In this document: positions 50,301 to 61,504 of the stretch, piece after piece
How positions within the stretch are numbered: the stretch's first letter is position 1
Layout: each line of letters starts with the position of its first letter
Origin: Glandiceps talaboti
Taxonomy: Eukaryota > Hemichordata > Enteropneusta > Spengelidae
Length of the DNA stretch: 64,000 nt
NCBI RefSeq assembly: GCF_964340395.1
Contig: NC_135562.1
Span: 18,674,985-18,738,984 of the forward strand
Direction: 5' to 3'
Notes under the pieces: generated by a model
What the model was told of the DNA's origin: nothing
What the model saw: only the letters and a program-made list of their open reading frames with translations
Databases searched by the model: none
Made by a program: the position numbers and the translations under genes

Positions 50301-52460
50301 TTTAAGGAACAGTTTTGACTCTTATTTTGTTTTCAGTTTATTATTTACTGAGAGAGAGTACCCAGTCATAACTGAAGTGAAAACTAAATCAAACTTTTAG
50401 TATTGAAGTAGAAATGTGTAGGGTTAAAAATTAAAAAGCTGTTAAGAAATAATGCATATTCCTGGAGTATGACTAATGAAGTTCTCATTAAAAAAATTAT
50501 GCCAAATTATGTATCCGTCAAGAGTGTTTATGAAAGACGTTAACTGTGGTCAAAAGGGAATATCCGATTATAGATTACTTTGCTCAGTGGTGTAATCATG
50601 TATGCAAATTAGTTCATAATTATACACATTTTTGACAAGATTTTATATAAAAATTGCATATAATTGTTACTTGAACTTTTTTTCGATTGAACAGATACAA
50701 GGCAGATGAAGATATTTTAATAAATAACATATTTGCATAAAGTAATTAATAACTATTTGCATAAAGCTGTTAGGCAAATTTGAATACTAATTAGTATAAA
50801 GATTTAGCTAGTTATCTTTTCTAGTGAAAATGAGTAGCTCCACATAAAATGTATGATAAACAAGAACCACAGATTATATTTGCTTGTGAATCAGATATTT
50901 AGGAAATTATGTAAAGTTAAAATAGACAAAACAATTTGGTATGCAAATTAAGTCATTTGTATGCATAGTTACGGAAAACATTTATTTACGTTGTAAACTT
51001 GTAAGAAGGTATTCGTTGGATGATTTGAATAAATTTGAATGAATTTCAATACATTTAGAATAAAATTCAGCATATTCATGAGGTGATTTACATTAGGAAT
51101 GACTTATATTTTGATAAGCATGTGAGCAATACATAATTCTGGTCCCTGGATGATTCAAATTGTGGTATGAACTCAGAATGCCACGGATAGAAATGGTATG
51201 ATGGAATACTCGTTTCTTGTATTTTCAACCAGTATATAGACCATTTGTTACCATATTTGGCAACACAGATGATGCAGTTACCTTTCCCCTGTTTAATGTG
51301 TACATGCTGTATTATTTACAAGTTTAGTCCATTGATTGTGTTGTTTTTTTAATTAACAGCAAACATAATTTGTGGCGTGATGGTGCTGTCTGATGTTTTA
51401 TTTTCTTCAAGAAAAAAAAAGGAAAAAAATTCAAAATTTACACTGTATAAAGTTTACAGATAATTATACTATTGATGTTATAGCAATACTTTATGTAAAT
51501 GACTGTTTCTTCTACCTTCATCTTAAATTCTATCTCTGTGTTTTCTGTAGTAATAAAAGTTTCCCAGGGATGCCACAAATAGTTCTCTTGTCAGTCAAAA
51601 AACCATGTGACTGCTTTCCGGTTATATTTAAGAGTTCCCCTAGTGGTCCATTTTCTACATGATTGCAAGACACGTTGTGTCATTTCACCCTCAGTTGTTT
51701 TCTCTTTGAGAGAGGGATAGATTAATGAGAGCTCCCCAACACAGTTTCTTACAGACTTTATTTCTGCAAGAGTGCTAAAGACTACTGTGATTTGCAAGAT
51801 TACAGTGGTTGTTACTTTCTGCATAACGCTGCAGTATTTCTACCAGTGATACTACCAAAACAGGGTGACTATTGCACATGTGTGAGATGTATTAAAAATA
51901 CATCATGCCGCCTAGTTGAAACTCTATAGTCTTTCTAGTTTGGTAGTACATAAGAATAACTGTTTTATTTCGTTATGAAAGCTGCCTGCTTTCTTCGGCA
52001 AATCAGGAAAATCCTCTGTTGACACATGAAAGTCATCTTATAAGTTGCAATTTTTTGAGAATAATGCTCTTGGCATTTTCAAAACTGGCGATTAATTCTC
52101 TGAAACAGAAATTGCAGTTGATGTCTCAAGCTACATTCTCTGTTTTTGAATTATTTGTTTTTTAAGAATAAAACATGAATTTGGGAAAGCACATGTTTAA
52201 GCACTTTATTTGTTGGTCCCTGGGAAGAACAAAACAAAGGAACTGAAAAATATCATATTTAAAAAAAAAGCGTTTTGGAAGTATTGACTGCTAGAAAAGT
52301 TTAGATACATGATAAGATAATATATATAGAGTACTTCAATTTGAACTTCTTCTTCATAATCTTTCTCACTATACCTTGACGTGTAAATTAACTTAATTCA
52401 ATTATGGTTAATAAAACCATTTTTCAATTTTTGACAAGTAAATTTTTTGCAGTCGCATGT
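50300..52460. other. AT-rich intergenic sequence
   Basis: No gene recognised. It is rich in tgcatattt/tttgcataa words. Confidence 0.5.
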
Positions 52461-52468
52461 ACATTAAG

Positions 52469-52491
52469 TGTGTGTGTGTGTGTGTGTGTGT
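52469..52491. repeat. GT dinucleotide microsatellite
   Basis: An uninterrupted TG run. Confidence 0.95.
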
Positions 52492-52539
52492 ATGTGACTT
52501 TTTGCACATGCATGTGTGTACACGTATTATTATAGTTAG

Positions 52540-52636
52540 TGTATGTATGTATGTATGTATGTATGTATGTATGTATGTATGTATGTATGTATGTATGTAC
52601 AATGTATATATCATGAATGTACATATGTCTGCCTGC

Positions 52637-52669
<33 letters not shown>

Positions 52670-52866
52670 TGTATGTATGTATGTATGTATGTAGGTAGGT
52701 ATATAGGTAGGTATGTATTTATGTATGGACATGAATATGTATGTATGTGTGTATGTATGTATGTATGTATGTATGTATGTATGTATGTATGTAGGTATGT
52801 ATTTATGTATGCACATAATATGTATGTATGTATATATGTATATATGTATGTATGTATGTATGTAAG
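52540..52866. repeat. Long GTAT tetranucleotide array
   Basis: Roughly 330 bp of tatg units with interruptions (cctgc, aggtagg, tttatg, cacataa). It gives tyrosine- and histidine-rich spurious open frames on both strands. Confidence 0.97.
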
Positions 52867-53394
52867 TATACATGTGATGTTTTTTTTCCATATTTGCCAT
52901 CATTTAATATGTAACAAAATGAGACAACTACTTGGGTATGATAAAGCTGTTTGCAATGTTACGACTCAAAGGATCAATAACATCTCAGAGCCTTTGTTTG
53001 CCTGATATGCTGACTCAATGTTATGTACGACTACATTATTATATTTGTAAATTATTAGCAACAAAATGCTACCCAGTGATAAACAAGTGCTGGAAACCCT
53101 ATATAGCCAACTAATGAGCTATTTTTTGTTGAATAATTTTTAATTTGTACAATGAAATCTTAAATGATTTGATTACCTTTTATAATATTTATGAATTATC
53201 AATATTGTCAATTGTTGCTTTTCTCAATTTGTGCGTGCTATTGTTTACTAAATTTTTACATGCATATAAACATATTACTTTATGTATTTACAAACATTTT
53301 TTTTTTTAATTAAAAAAAAAATTGTGCAGATAATTTGCTCAGCAATTTTTTTTTTTTTTTGCAACTATATCACAGTACACACATAAACACAATA

Positions 53395-53688
53395 ATGCAT
53401 TCAGGTTTGGGTCTATGTGACAGCTATATTACGCAATCCATGTCAAATTGCTGTACTCTCAAAGCTTTCCCAGTCAGTCCACAGGCTATCCCGGCATCAT
53501 CCACGCCCAGTATCTGTGGATTTCGTGTGAGTATATATTATCCATCACAGACTATTCAAGTCATTGATCCAAGAGTTCCTCCAAATTCGCACTCGTCTTG
53601 TGAGCAAGACATAGCCAGGCTATTGCAGGCCTACCGATCGAGTCTGCAGAATAGAACACTTGCCATGGGTTTGGGTCAGTTACAGTAA
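53395..53688 (+). other. Unrecognised GC-richer open stretch next to a tRNA-like element
   Basis: An open frame from MHSGLGLCDSYITQ to LAMGLGQLQ then stop, in a less AT-rich block than its flanks. Composition is balanced (Ser, Pro, Gln, Arg), but no family is recognised. It ends directly at the A/T run before the tRNA-like sequence. It may be a transposable-element or pseudogene fragment, or chance. Confidence 0.2.
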
Positions 53689-53689
53689 A

Positions 53690-53776
53690 AAAAAAACTGT
53701 CTCCAGTGGGATTTGAACCCATGACCTCCAGACTGCTAATCCTAAGATCTCAACACTACACCACAGGGAGCGGAGT
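53690..53776 (-). mobile_element. tRNA-derived sequence (SINE head or tRNA pseudogene)
   Basis: On the minus strand it reads tccctgtggtgtagtgttga (A-box-like), then an anticodon-like ttaggattag, then ggtcatgggttcaaatccca (B box ggttcaaatcc), then ctggagacag and a T run that could be a Pol III terminator. The acceptor stem pairs poorly, so it is not an intact tRNA gene. Confidence 0.7.
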
Positions 53777-54405
53777 CAGTTTACAGACAAACATTATCAA
53801 TGTTTACCTAATATTCCACTGTGCTAGAACTAAAGGCAGCCATACTTCTATGTTTTGTGTGACCTGACCACCCCTAGTATTTCTTCAATCTCAGTGGTGA
53901 AATAATAAGAAGTAATTGATGCCCTCTATGGTAGTATTAGCAATAATTAAAATGTCTCTCAATGTCAGATGGGGAACCCCACAAACACGTAGCTGAGCAA
54001 AAATTATTGTTTATTGCTGAATTTGGGACCTTAAAGTAAATATGGTTCACAGTTTCCTTCTGTTATTTCTAAGTCATGGTTAATGAATTGAAAATATCAC
54101 TAATAACATGTACATATACAAAAAAAATTCAAATCTTAAAACAACATATTAACACATAATTTTGAAGGTGTTACTACGAGAAACATAATACTAACGCCAC
54201 CCTAATTCTGAAACATTTTTATTGTCATTCACCTGGCCACTAGAGGGCGCTAATTGCATGCAGGGGAAGAAATCTGAAGTGAAGAACTCAATGGTACAAA
54301 TAAAGGAGATACCTTCTTGTTGGTTACCCTACTTTTCTTAAAAAAATGAATTTTTAATGTCCGAAATTTCAGAAATAGACTCAATTTGACAGTAAAATAT
54401 ACATA

Positions 54406-55409
54406 CCGGAGTTTTCCGAAAACTAGCCCTGGGCCACTATTCGGAAAATCAGCAAATTCGGAACCACAACAGAGGAACTAAATAGAAGCTCAGGGCGATT
54501 ATTTGGCAGTCAACACTCAACAGCCATGTGGCTATATCATTACTAATGGGGACATACCAGTTTAGGGACACAACAATTAGGAAGACAAGAATAATAATTT
54601 GATTTTATAATAATTCAAATATATCAAATGAAACATTTTATTTGCTATCATTCTAGCTATCAGCATAGATTGTATTGTTGCGTCGATGACTAAAAAATAA
54701 CCATTACAAATAGAATAGAATTGTCAATTGACTGAAACCAAGCATGTCAACTTTATATTTATTATTATAAAGTGGATATTGTTCAACTAAAAATAGTGTA
54801 CGTCTGAATATACAGATTCATAAGCAAGATTCAATGTTTCACATTAGCGGGACTTTGGACCACTAATTTTTTTAGCAGGACCACTGCATTTTTTTCATCA
54901 CTGGTCCCAGGACCACCAGTTCACAAAATGATTTGTTCACCCTGGATAAACTTGACATTAGCCTTGTACCGATCGTTAAATCTCCATGAACTCATTTATA
55001 CATGACATTACACATTACTTCAACTCTCATTCGATGTAATTCATTTTGTGTGCACACTCACCATGCAAATTACCCTGACCTATTTTTAGACCCAGTGTGT
55101 CGCATTGACAGTGACGTCTGCGGGTCTCCATGAGTCATCTGCCGACTTGTTGATCGATCTCAACACAAAGGTGTATGTACAACCTTCACGATCACATTCT
55201 CCTCGTGTAGAAAACATCCATTTTTTATTGGCACTCTAAGTTTATGGGTTTTTTCAACGGAACATTCGAACTAAATAAAAACTAACGTTACCAATATAAC
55301 AAGGCAAAGTTCTTGCCGTAGTGAATCTGAAAAACTCATTAGACGCCCACCCGCCAAATGATCGCCCATGGGCAACTTTTCGGATGGGCTTGTTTTCGGA
55401 AAACTCCGG
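54406..55409. mobile_element. About 1.0-kb non-autonomous DNA transposon, TA-flanked
   Basis: Inverted ends ccggagttttccgaaaac (left) and gttttcggaaaactccgg (right) match perfectly, with agccc/gggct further in. TA lies at both outer edges (54404-54405 and 55410-55411), which fits a TA duplication. No transposase ORF remains. Confidence 0.85.
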
Positions 55410-55929
55410 TACTTTGGATTAAGGTAAATTGAAAATGAATGCAAAGTTTTAATCCTTGACCACGTATATTAGTGTCGCTCTCCCAAACTGGCAGAATAAT
55501 AAGTAAAGTAAAAGAATTAGCCATCTACAACAGACAGAGGATCGACACCCCTCATGGACAGGGATGAAAGATACCATCTACATGTACTATAGATTTATGG
55601 ACATATTTCTCCGTCATCATTTTGTCCATTCACTGGCTGGACTCCTACATCATGACACTCATGCTCCGTAAGTTTTACCCCTGTACTGTTACCTCTCTAC
55701 TTTTACACACACACCAATATTTTTACTATCCTTCCTGTCTTTTTACTTTTGTCCTACATGTACATATTTTTATCATACTACTCTTTTCCAGCTGCTAGTT
55801 TTATACTCTTTTTTTTTACCCGCTTTCTTATAGTTTTAGGCCAGCCATTCATTGTTTACTAAAGCATAACATTACCAATTTTATTTGTATATTTTATTTA
55901 CTTTTCATTTATTATTTGTCCTCGATTTT

Positions 55930-55990
55930 GTTCATTTTGAAGAAGGTGTCCTGTGTGACGCCAAAGCATTGAAATAAAGATTTTAATAGT
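55930..55990 (+). other. Retroelement-like 3' tail
   Basis: gaagaaggtgtcctgtgtgacgccaaagca followed by ttgaaataaagatttt resembles the 'gaagaaggc...cgaaacgttgaaataaag' ends of some invertebrate retroelements, Penelope-like ones among them. No reverse transcriptase is seen upstream. Confidence 0.3.
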
Positions 55991-56349
55991 AGAAGTCATG
56001 TTTTGTTTATTTACAGTCCCATATTATTCCACCAGTTTCAGAGAGACATTAACGCGGAGTCATTAAAACATTGCATGATCAAGGTCTGTAGTAGACGAAT
56101 CATTTCCAATTTACTGTTCCAAAATAACTATATTTTTTATATATTTTACTTTCATTGTAGATGTAGCATTATTAGTTGGAGTTATTGTAATAGAGTGAAT
56201 TGAAATTTGGACAATAAAAAAATTATAAAAAGTTTTACATCGAGTATTCTTGGAAGCCAGAGCACATCTTTCTGCTGTAGTAACCGTCTCATGACGGTGC
56301 ATCTTGGACAGGGGTCGTAAAAGAGGCTGGGGTTTACGATGAAGTACTC

Positions 56350-56622
56350 TCTGTTACCCAGACCCTCATCACTTAGGGCTCTACTACGAGACCACCCAGA
56401 CGAGAAATGTACTGCATGATTTTCGGTACAGACGACTTGGGATTACAAGGCACTAATACTTGTTCACTCAGAATGACCTTACAATATGGCTGCTTTTAGA
56501 GAAGCCATGGATACATGCTCATGTATCCCAACATATTCTCACTTGACAGTGAACCTTGTAATATGACTGCCTTTAGAGGTCTCATACTAGAACCTCCAGC
56601 AGTGAGAGTCTGGGTAACAGAG
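56350..56622. repeat. Inverted repeat with 25-bp arms
   Basis: ctctgttacccagaccctca (56350) pairs with gagagtctgggtaacagag near 56604, with three mismatches over 25 bp. One copy of the atatggctgc repeat lies in the loop. Confidence 0.75.
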
Positions 56623-57340
56623 ACTAACTGACTACCTACAATTATTTTCAGACATCTGTACACAGACAGACACACAGACACTATACCATTCCTACAGTCT
56701 CACTGAACCTCACTTCAGTCCTACTTTAAAAAAGTACACGTATTATTAGTCAAATTAATAAGTTTCTTTATTTAAACATTAATGCTGTAATAAAGCCATG
56801 TATGTATTTTTTGCAAATAAGTATGATTGACATTATAGAAAGAAATACATGATTGTATATGTTACAAAGTTTTCATCCATGGCAAAATAGTTAGACATAA
56901 TAGTCACAATACATAGTTATTAAAGTTGCTCTAAAAAACATAAAATAAAGACTTAAGATACAAAACAGTTTTGCTAAAAATGAATGACTGTAATATGGCT
57001 ATTTTCGTGATGGTGGGGGTGGCATGCCTATAGAGCCCAGTATTTGATCACACCAAATAAGCATTATTACAATATGGCAGCCTTTAAAGGAGCCACTGAG
57101 TGTCCAAACTGACATCATCAGACCACCCCCCCCCCCCCCCAGCATTTGCTCATGCCAAAAGAACACTGCAATATCACTGATTTGAAGGAGTCACAAAGTG
57201 ATACGTTCACATACCTCAGAATTTGTTCACTCGTTGCAATATGGCTGCCTTTAGAGAAGCCATGGTTACAAGCTCATGTATCCCAAAATATTCTCACTCA
57301 AGAATGAACCTTGCATTATGACTGCCTTTAGAGAGGGACA
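56484..57340. repeat. Local repeat family (atatggctgcctttagagaa units)
   Basis: A block of about 95 bp at 56484-56580 recurs at 57238-57335. Shared words are atatggctgc, tttagagaagccatgg, tacatgctcatgtatccca, atattctcact and atgactgcctttagag. Diverged units lie at about 57071 and 57170. A poly-C run (57126-57140) is embedded. Confidence 0.85.
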
Positions 57341-57729
57341 TAACATCACAGACTTTAGTATCACACAAGACAGAGAGGTATAGTCAGATATCGAATGATT
57401 TGTCCATTTTACATCATCCTCCCTATAATGGTGTTTCTTACCTCATCAGTTTTTGATCTAAATTCAAAACACACTAAGAGATATGTCACAGTATACAAAT
57501 TATGTGAAAGAACAGCTGACTGTAATGTATGCCTGCATACTTAGTTGCACAGTTCTTTCCGTTCACTATTGCATTTTTTTCATATTCACAAAATATTACT
57601 TTTTACACTTCTGTAGTCTATTTGGTCATGAAAAAAAAATCAACAAAATCATATAAACTTGCAAGGAATTAACACTCTAATCTTTTTTTTTTCTCATTTT
57701 CCCCGGACTACCTCGAAATCTTAGCACAC

Positions 57730-58817
57730 TTTATTAATACTGGGTTAACTGCTATTTTGCTACTGCAACCTATAAGGTCAAAGGTCATCCTCGTCCTATT
57801 ATCATAAAGTCACAAGGTGGCTCCAATGCAGTGAGGGTACTCCGCTAAAATTTTCTCTAGCTCACAAATCACAGAGTCAAAGTTCACATAAGCAGAATAC
57901 ACTCTAATTTAACTACTTCTAAAAAAGGGTCGAAAGGCGCACCCCCTCCAAGTGACTGCTCATGACTGGTTATTTTCTACCCCTCTGAATTACTACTTTG
58001 CAATTCACAAGGTCAAAGGTAAGAAAACAGAGAACAATTACTAATACGGTACTTGCAAAACCACAGTTTTCAATGATATTGTATCATTCTGTTAGCTATA
58101 AATCACTCACTGTTGAAAACACTTTTACCTTAGTTTGTTATCACAAATAATCTAGTCTTGGTTACCCGGACTGATTGCAAGCTTAGAGGTCTATCCTCCT
58201 ATTCACAACAAATAAAGTATTTACATGACAACTACAAACAACCACACAGTCGTTTGCATCTGATCGCAGACTGCCTATTTAAAACTTCCTATAAATGGTC
58301 ACAAGGTGGCGCCCTCACAGTCACAGTGAGGACACTTTGATAATGCTATAGCCAAAGGAGGCAACTTGAGGGTGCTGTTGCACTATAACATTCACAGCAG
58401 AAAGTACTGTTGAATTTGAGGGGTAAGTGTAAGACATCTACATATGAACTATAACCAGTTTCAGTATTTCGTTTGGCACACATCACGAAATAGACACATT
58501 TCGTAAGAGTTTAACCACCGAGAAATTTGACATCACGCTGCTTTATACTACGTCCGACAATGTCCACTTTTCAGTTTCACGCACATACATTTTAAAATTG
58601 TAAATAACAATACCAGCTCAACTAGCGTCTCATTCACAGTACAAAATACAGTCACACGTTATTTGTAAGAATGTTACTTTCAGAGCAAATTTCATCTTTG
58701 CGTCTGAAAACTCTTGAATATGTTAGTTTCGGTCCTGGATACCAGTGTTGAGTATACAAGTTGTTGGTTGTTTATATATATATATAAAATCTCTTCTCAA
58801 AGAACATGTTTTGTGCG
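57730..58817 (-). other. Probable UBE2W 3'UTR
   Basis: Non-coding sequence follows the UBE2W stop. The first AATAAA on the minus strand is at 57730-57735 and another is at 56767-56772. It contains one degenerate copy (58146-58260) of the 88-bp unit arrayed at 33000-33480. Confidence 0.45.
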
Positions 58818-58831
58818 TTAAACCTTGTCAT
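58818..58831 (-). CDS. UBE2W: UBE2W final coding segment (DDKV and stop)
   Basis: After acceptor ctctttgcag, the base g carried from exon c plus these 14 nt reads Asp-Asp-Lys-Val-stop, matching the position of the vertebrate DDTC end. Only 14 nt are coding, so the assignment rests on the acceptor, the phase and the conserved DD. The rest of the exon is 3'UTR running to lower coordinates. Confidence 0.8.
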
Positions 58832-61347
58832 CTGCAAAGAGACAACCAGACATTATTACATCATTGAATTCTCGGTACCTGAAATAGAATATTACTGCCT
58901 AGGTGCAGCATAAAAATATTGAACATTCAATATCTTGGTCGACGCCATAACTTCTGCTCCGAGCGCTTCACATTATAGGCACGCGCAAGTATAAATCTAG
59001 TCTAGTTCTAAACTGGTACAGTATTAAGTATTAAACACTTCATTACTTTATCAGTCTAGTCAAGGCAGTTAGGAAAGATGTTAAATTGTGGTGCTCCCCT
59101 GTAGTGAGCGAATAGTGAAGGGCACATGTCAATAGTAATATCCATCACAAACTGACAGGCTGTCGTCATCGGACTGCACTGATATGCAAATGTCCAACCA
59201 GGACTCCACCTCCAGTCTGTTTAAATTAAAATCACATGGGGACGCGACGACATCATCATGTTTATATGAACACGGTTGGGGGGAGTACAGAAGTATGTGC
59301 TCGAACAACTGCCTTGTCTAGACTGGTAAAGTAATGAAGTTTTTAATACGTAATACTTTACCAGTTTGGAACTAGACTAGTGTAAGTCAACCTTTTTGTT
59401 CTATTTTGACCCTCTAGCATGAGGTAAAATGCTATTGCAGGTACTGAGAATTCTCCCTAGACTGTTCTAATTAAATAGATTATGGTGGCGGGGTACAACA
59501 CTGTTCATTCAAATTGTTAATAGTATGAAATCAGCATAAGATTTAGGGGTCAAAAACTATTCCCATCTCCTGTTCCCCTATATTGAACTCCCTAGCTTGA
59601 TTGAAAATGTACATTTATGATTTAATCAGTCCACTATTCTTCTTTTGTGCTAATGTTATTGATTATGAAAGCACATGGAGCTTACAAAATTATTGTGCAG
59701 GGAGGAGGGGGGGGGGGGGGAAGGTTCTAACTCACCATATTCATTCCCTTAGTATCTGAATACATGTAGACTTCATACCCTTATACCTACAATGACTTTG
59801 GTGGGGAGATAAGGAAGACTTACTTTGGAACTGACATAGATTATTAGGGAATATTGGTAAAATTACTTGCTAGATTTTAGCTACTTATATATTACATGTA
59901 CCATCCTGAACAGAAACATTGGTAGGGAACCCTGGAACAATGTCTGGGGAACTAAGGTAGATCTTATCTACTTACCACCCTTAACAAATAACATTTGGAG
60001 GAAAAACTGGTAAAATGACTGGACAACGCATTGCGGATTTTACCTACTTATCACCCTTAAAAAAAACACAGGCAGTGAACCTTAGTAAAATAACTGGGGA
60101 ACTCAGGTAGATTTTACCTACTTTAATACCACCCTTAACAAAAACACTGGTAGGGAACCTTGGTAAAATGACTGGCTTTTACCAACTTGTATTTACCACA
60201 CATAACAAACTATGATACAAGATTCAATAAACAGTTCAAATAACAATGTTCTTTTATATTATTCAAAACTTGGTTTGTTATGTCTAGATTCTTATCTACC
60301 AAAGCAGTTGAGAGAAAGAATGAATCAATGAATCTTTGTACCTCAAGGCTAGTTCTAATTTTATCATATGCACTGAAGGACACTTTAAAGTAGGTACCAT
60401 CTGTTCATGGCATTCAGTACTCTTGTCAGAAAGTGGAAGGAACGACAAATTAGATGTACAGAATACAGGAGATTTGCTTATTGCTGTATTTCTTTTTCAT
60501 AATCTAGCCAATTTTAGCAAACACTAGAAATAATATCAGAGAAATATACAACACAAAAATAAAATAATAACTAATGAAATTGATAGGTTTCTGTATTAAG
60601 GTAGAATAATATCCCTAAAAATCACAGTTCTTAACATTTTTTGAAACGCTGTCATGTGAAAGTTTGCTTCTGGCCGTTTTGAAATAAAAAAAGAAATTTG
60701 GAGGTACACCATCTTGTTTTCAAGGAAACTGACAATCTACAATATTCCCATACAATTAACAGAGTACTTAATATTAGTAGCCATATTGGATTTTAAAACT
60801 TGCCTTGATTTTTAAAATGGGCATGATTACCTCTGAATTTTGTTCTAATTGTTAGTAAATGCGATATGGGTGGTGTTTTCTTAAACAAAGTAATGGCAAC
60901 AAGTCAAGGTTGTTTTTTTTCTGAGGCACATACTAAATCAACACTATCATGGGTGAAACTGTTGAATTACATATAAGCGTTATACTTACCATGATACCAC
61001 CATTTTGTTTTCTTAGGATTTTTACTACATGTTCTGACATAAAATGTGTTGTCTGGAGGCCGTTTCTGTGTAAAAACAAGAAAAGAAAGTTGAAAATTTG
61101 GTAATACCATGACATATAGATTAGACTAGAAGTGTCAATGGTACATTATGAAGCTATATCTGGTGATCTATCTATTGGTAAATGAATCAAGTCATTAATT
61201 CATATGTTGTATACTTGTCCTTGTTTCTTAATCTGGGTTGGTTAGTCTGTCTGTTTGTCTGTCTTTCTCTATCTGTTTCTGTCTCTCAATCCCTCACCCC
61301 TACCCCTCTCTCTGTCTGTCTCATTCACTCTCACTCTGTCTCTCATC

Positions 61348-61382
<35 letters not shown>

Positions 61383-61463
61383 GACTGTCTGTCTGTCTCT
61401 GTCTCTCTCTCTGTCTGTCTCTCATTCACTCTCACTCTCTGTTTCTGTCTTTCTCTTGCCCTC

Positions 61464-61504
<41 letters not shown>

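Noticed and set aside
52424-53005. Long open frames on both strands over the GTAT array
   Set aside because: They are produced by tetranucleotide repeats (repeated Tyr-Ile-His or Met-Tyr-Val-Cys) and have no real protein features.
53690-53776. Functional tRNA gene
   Set aside because: The B box is good but the acceptor stem does not pair, so it is kept as tRNA-derived only.
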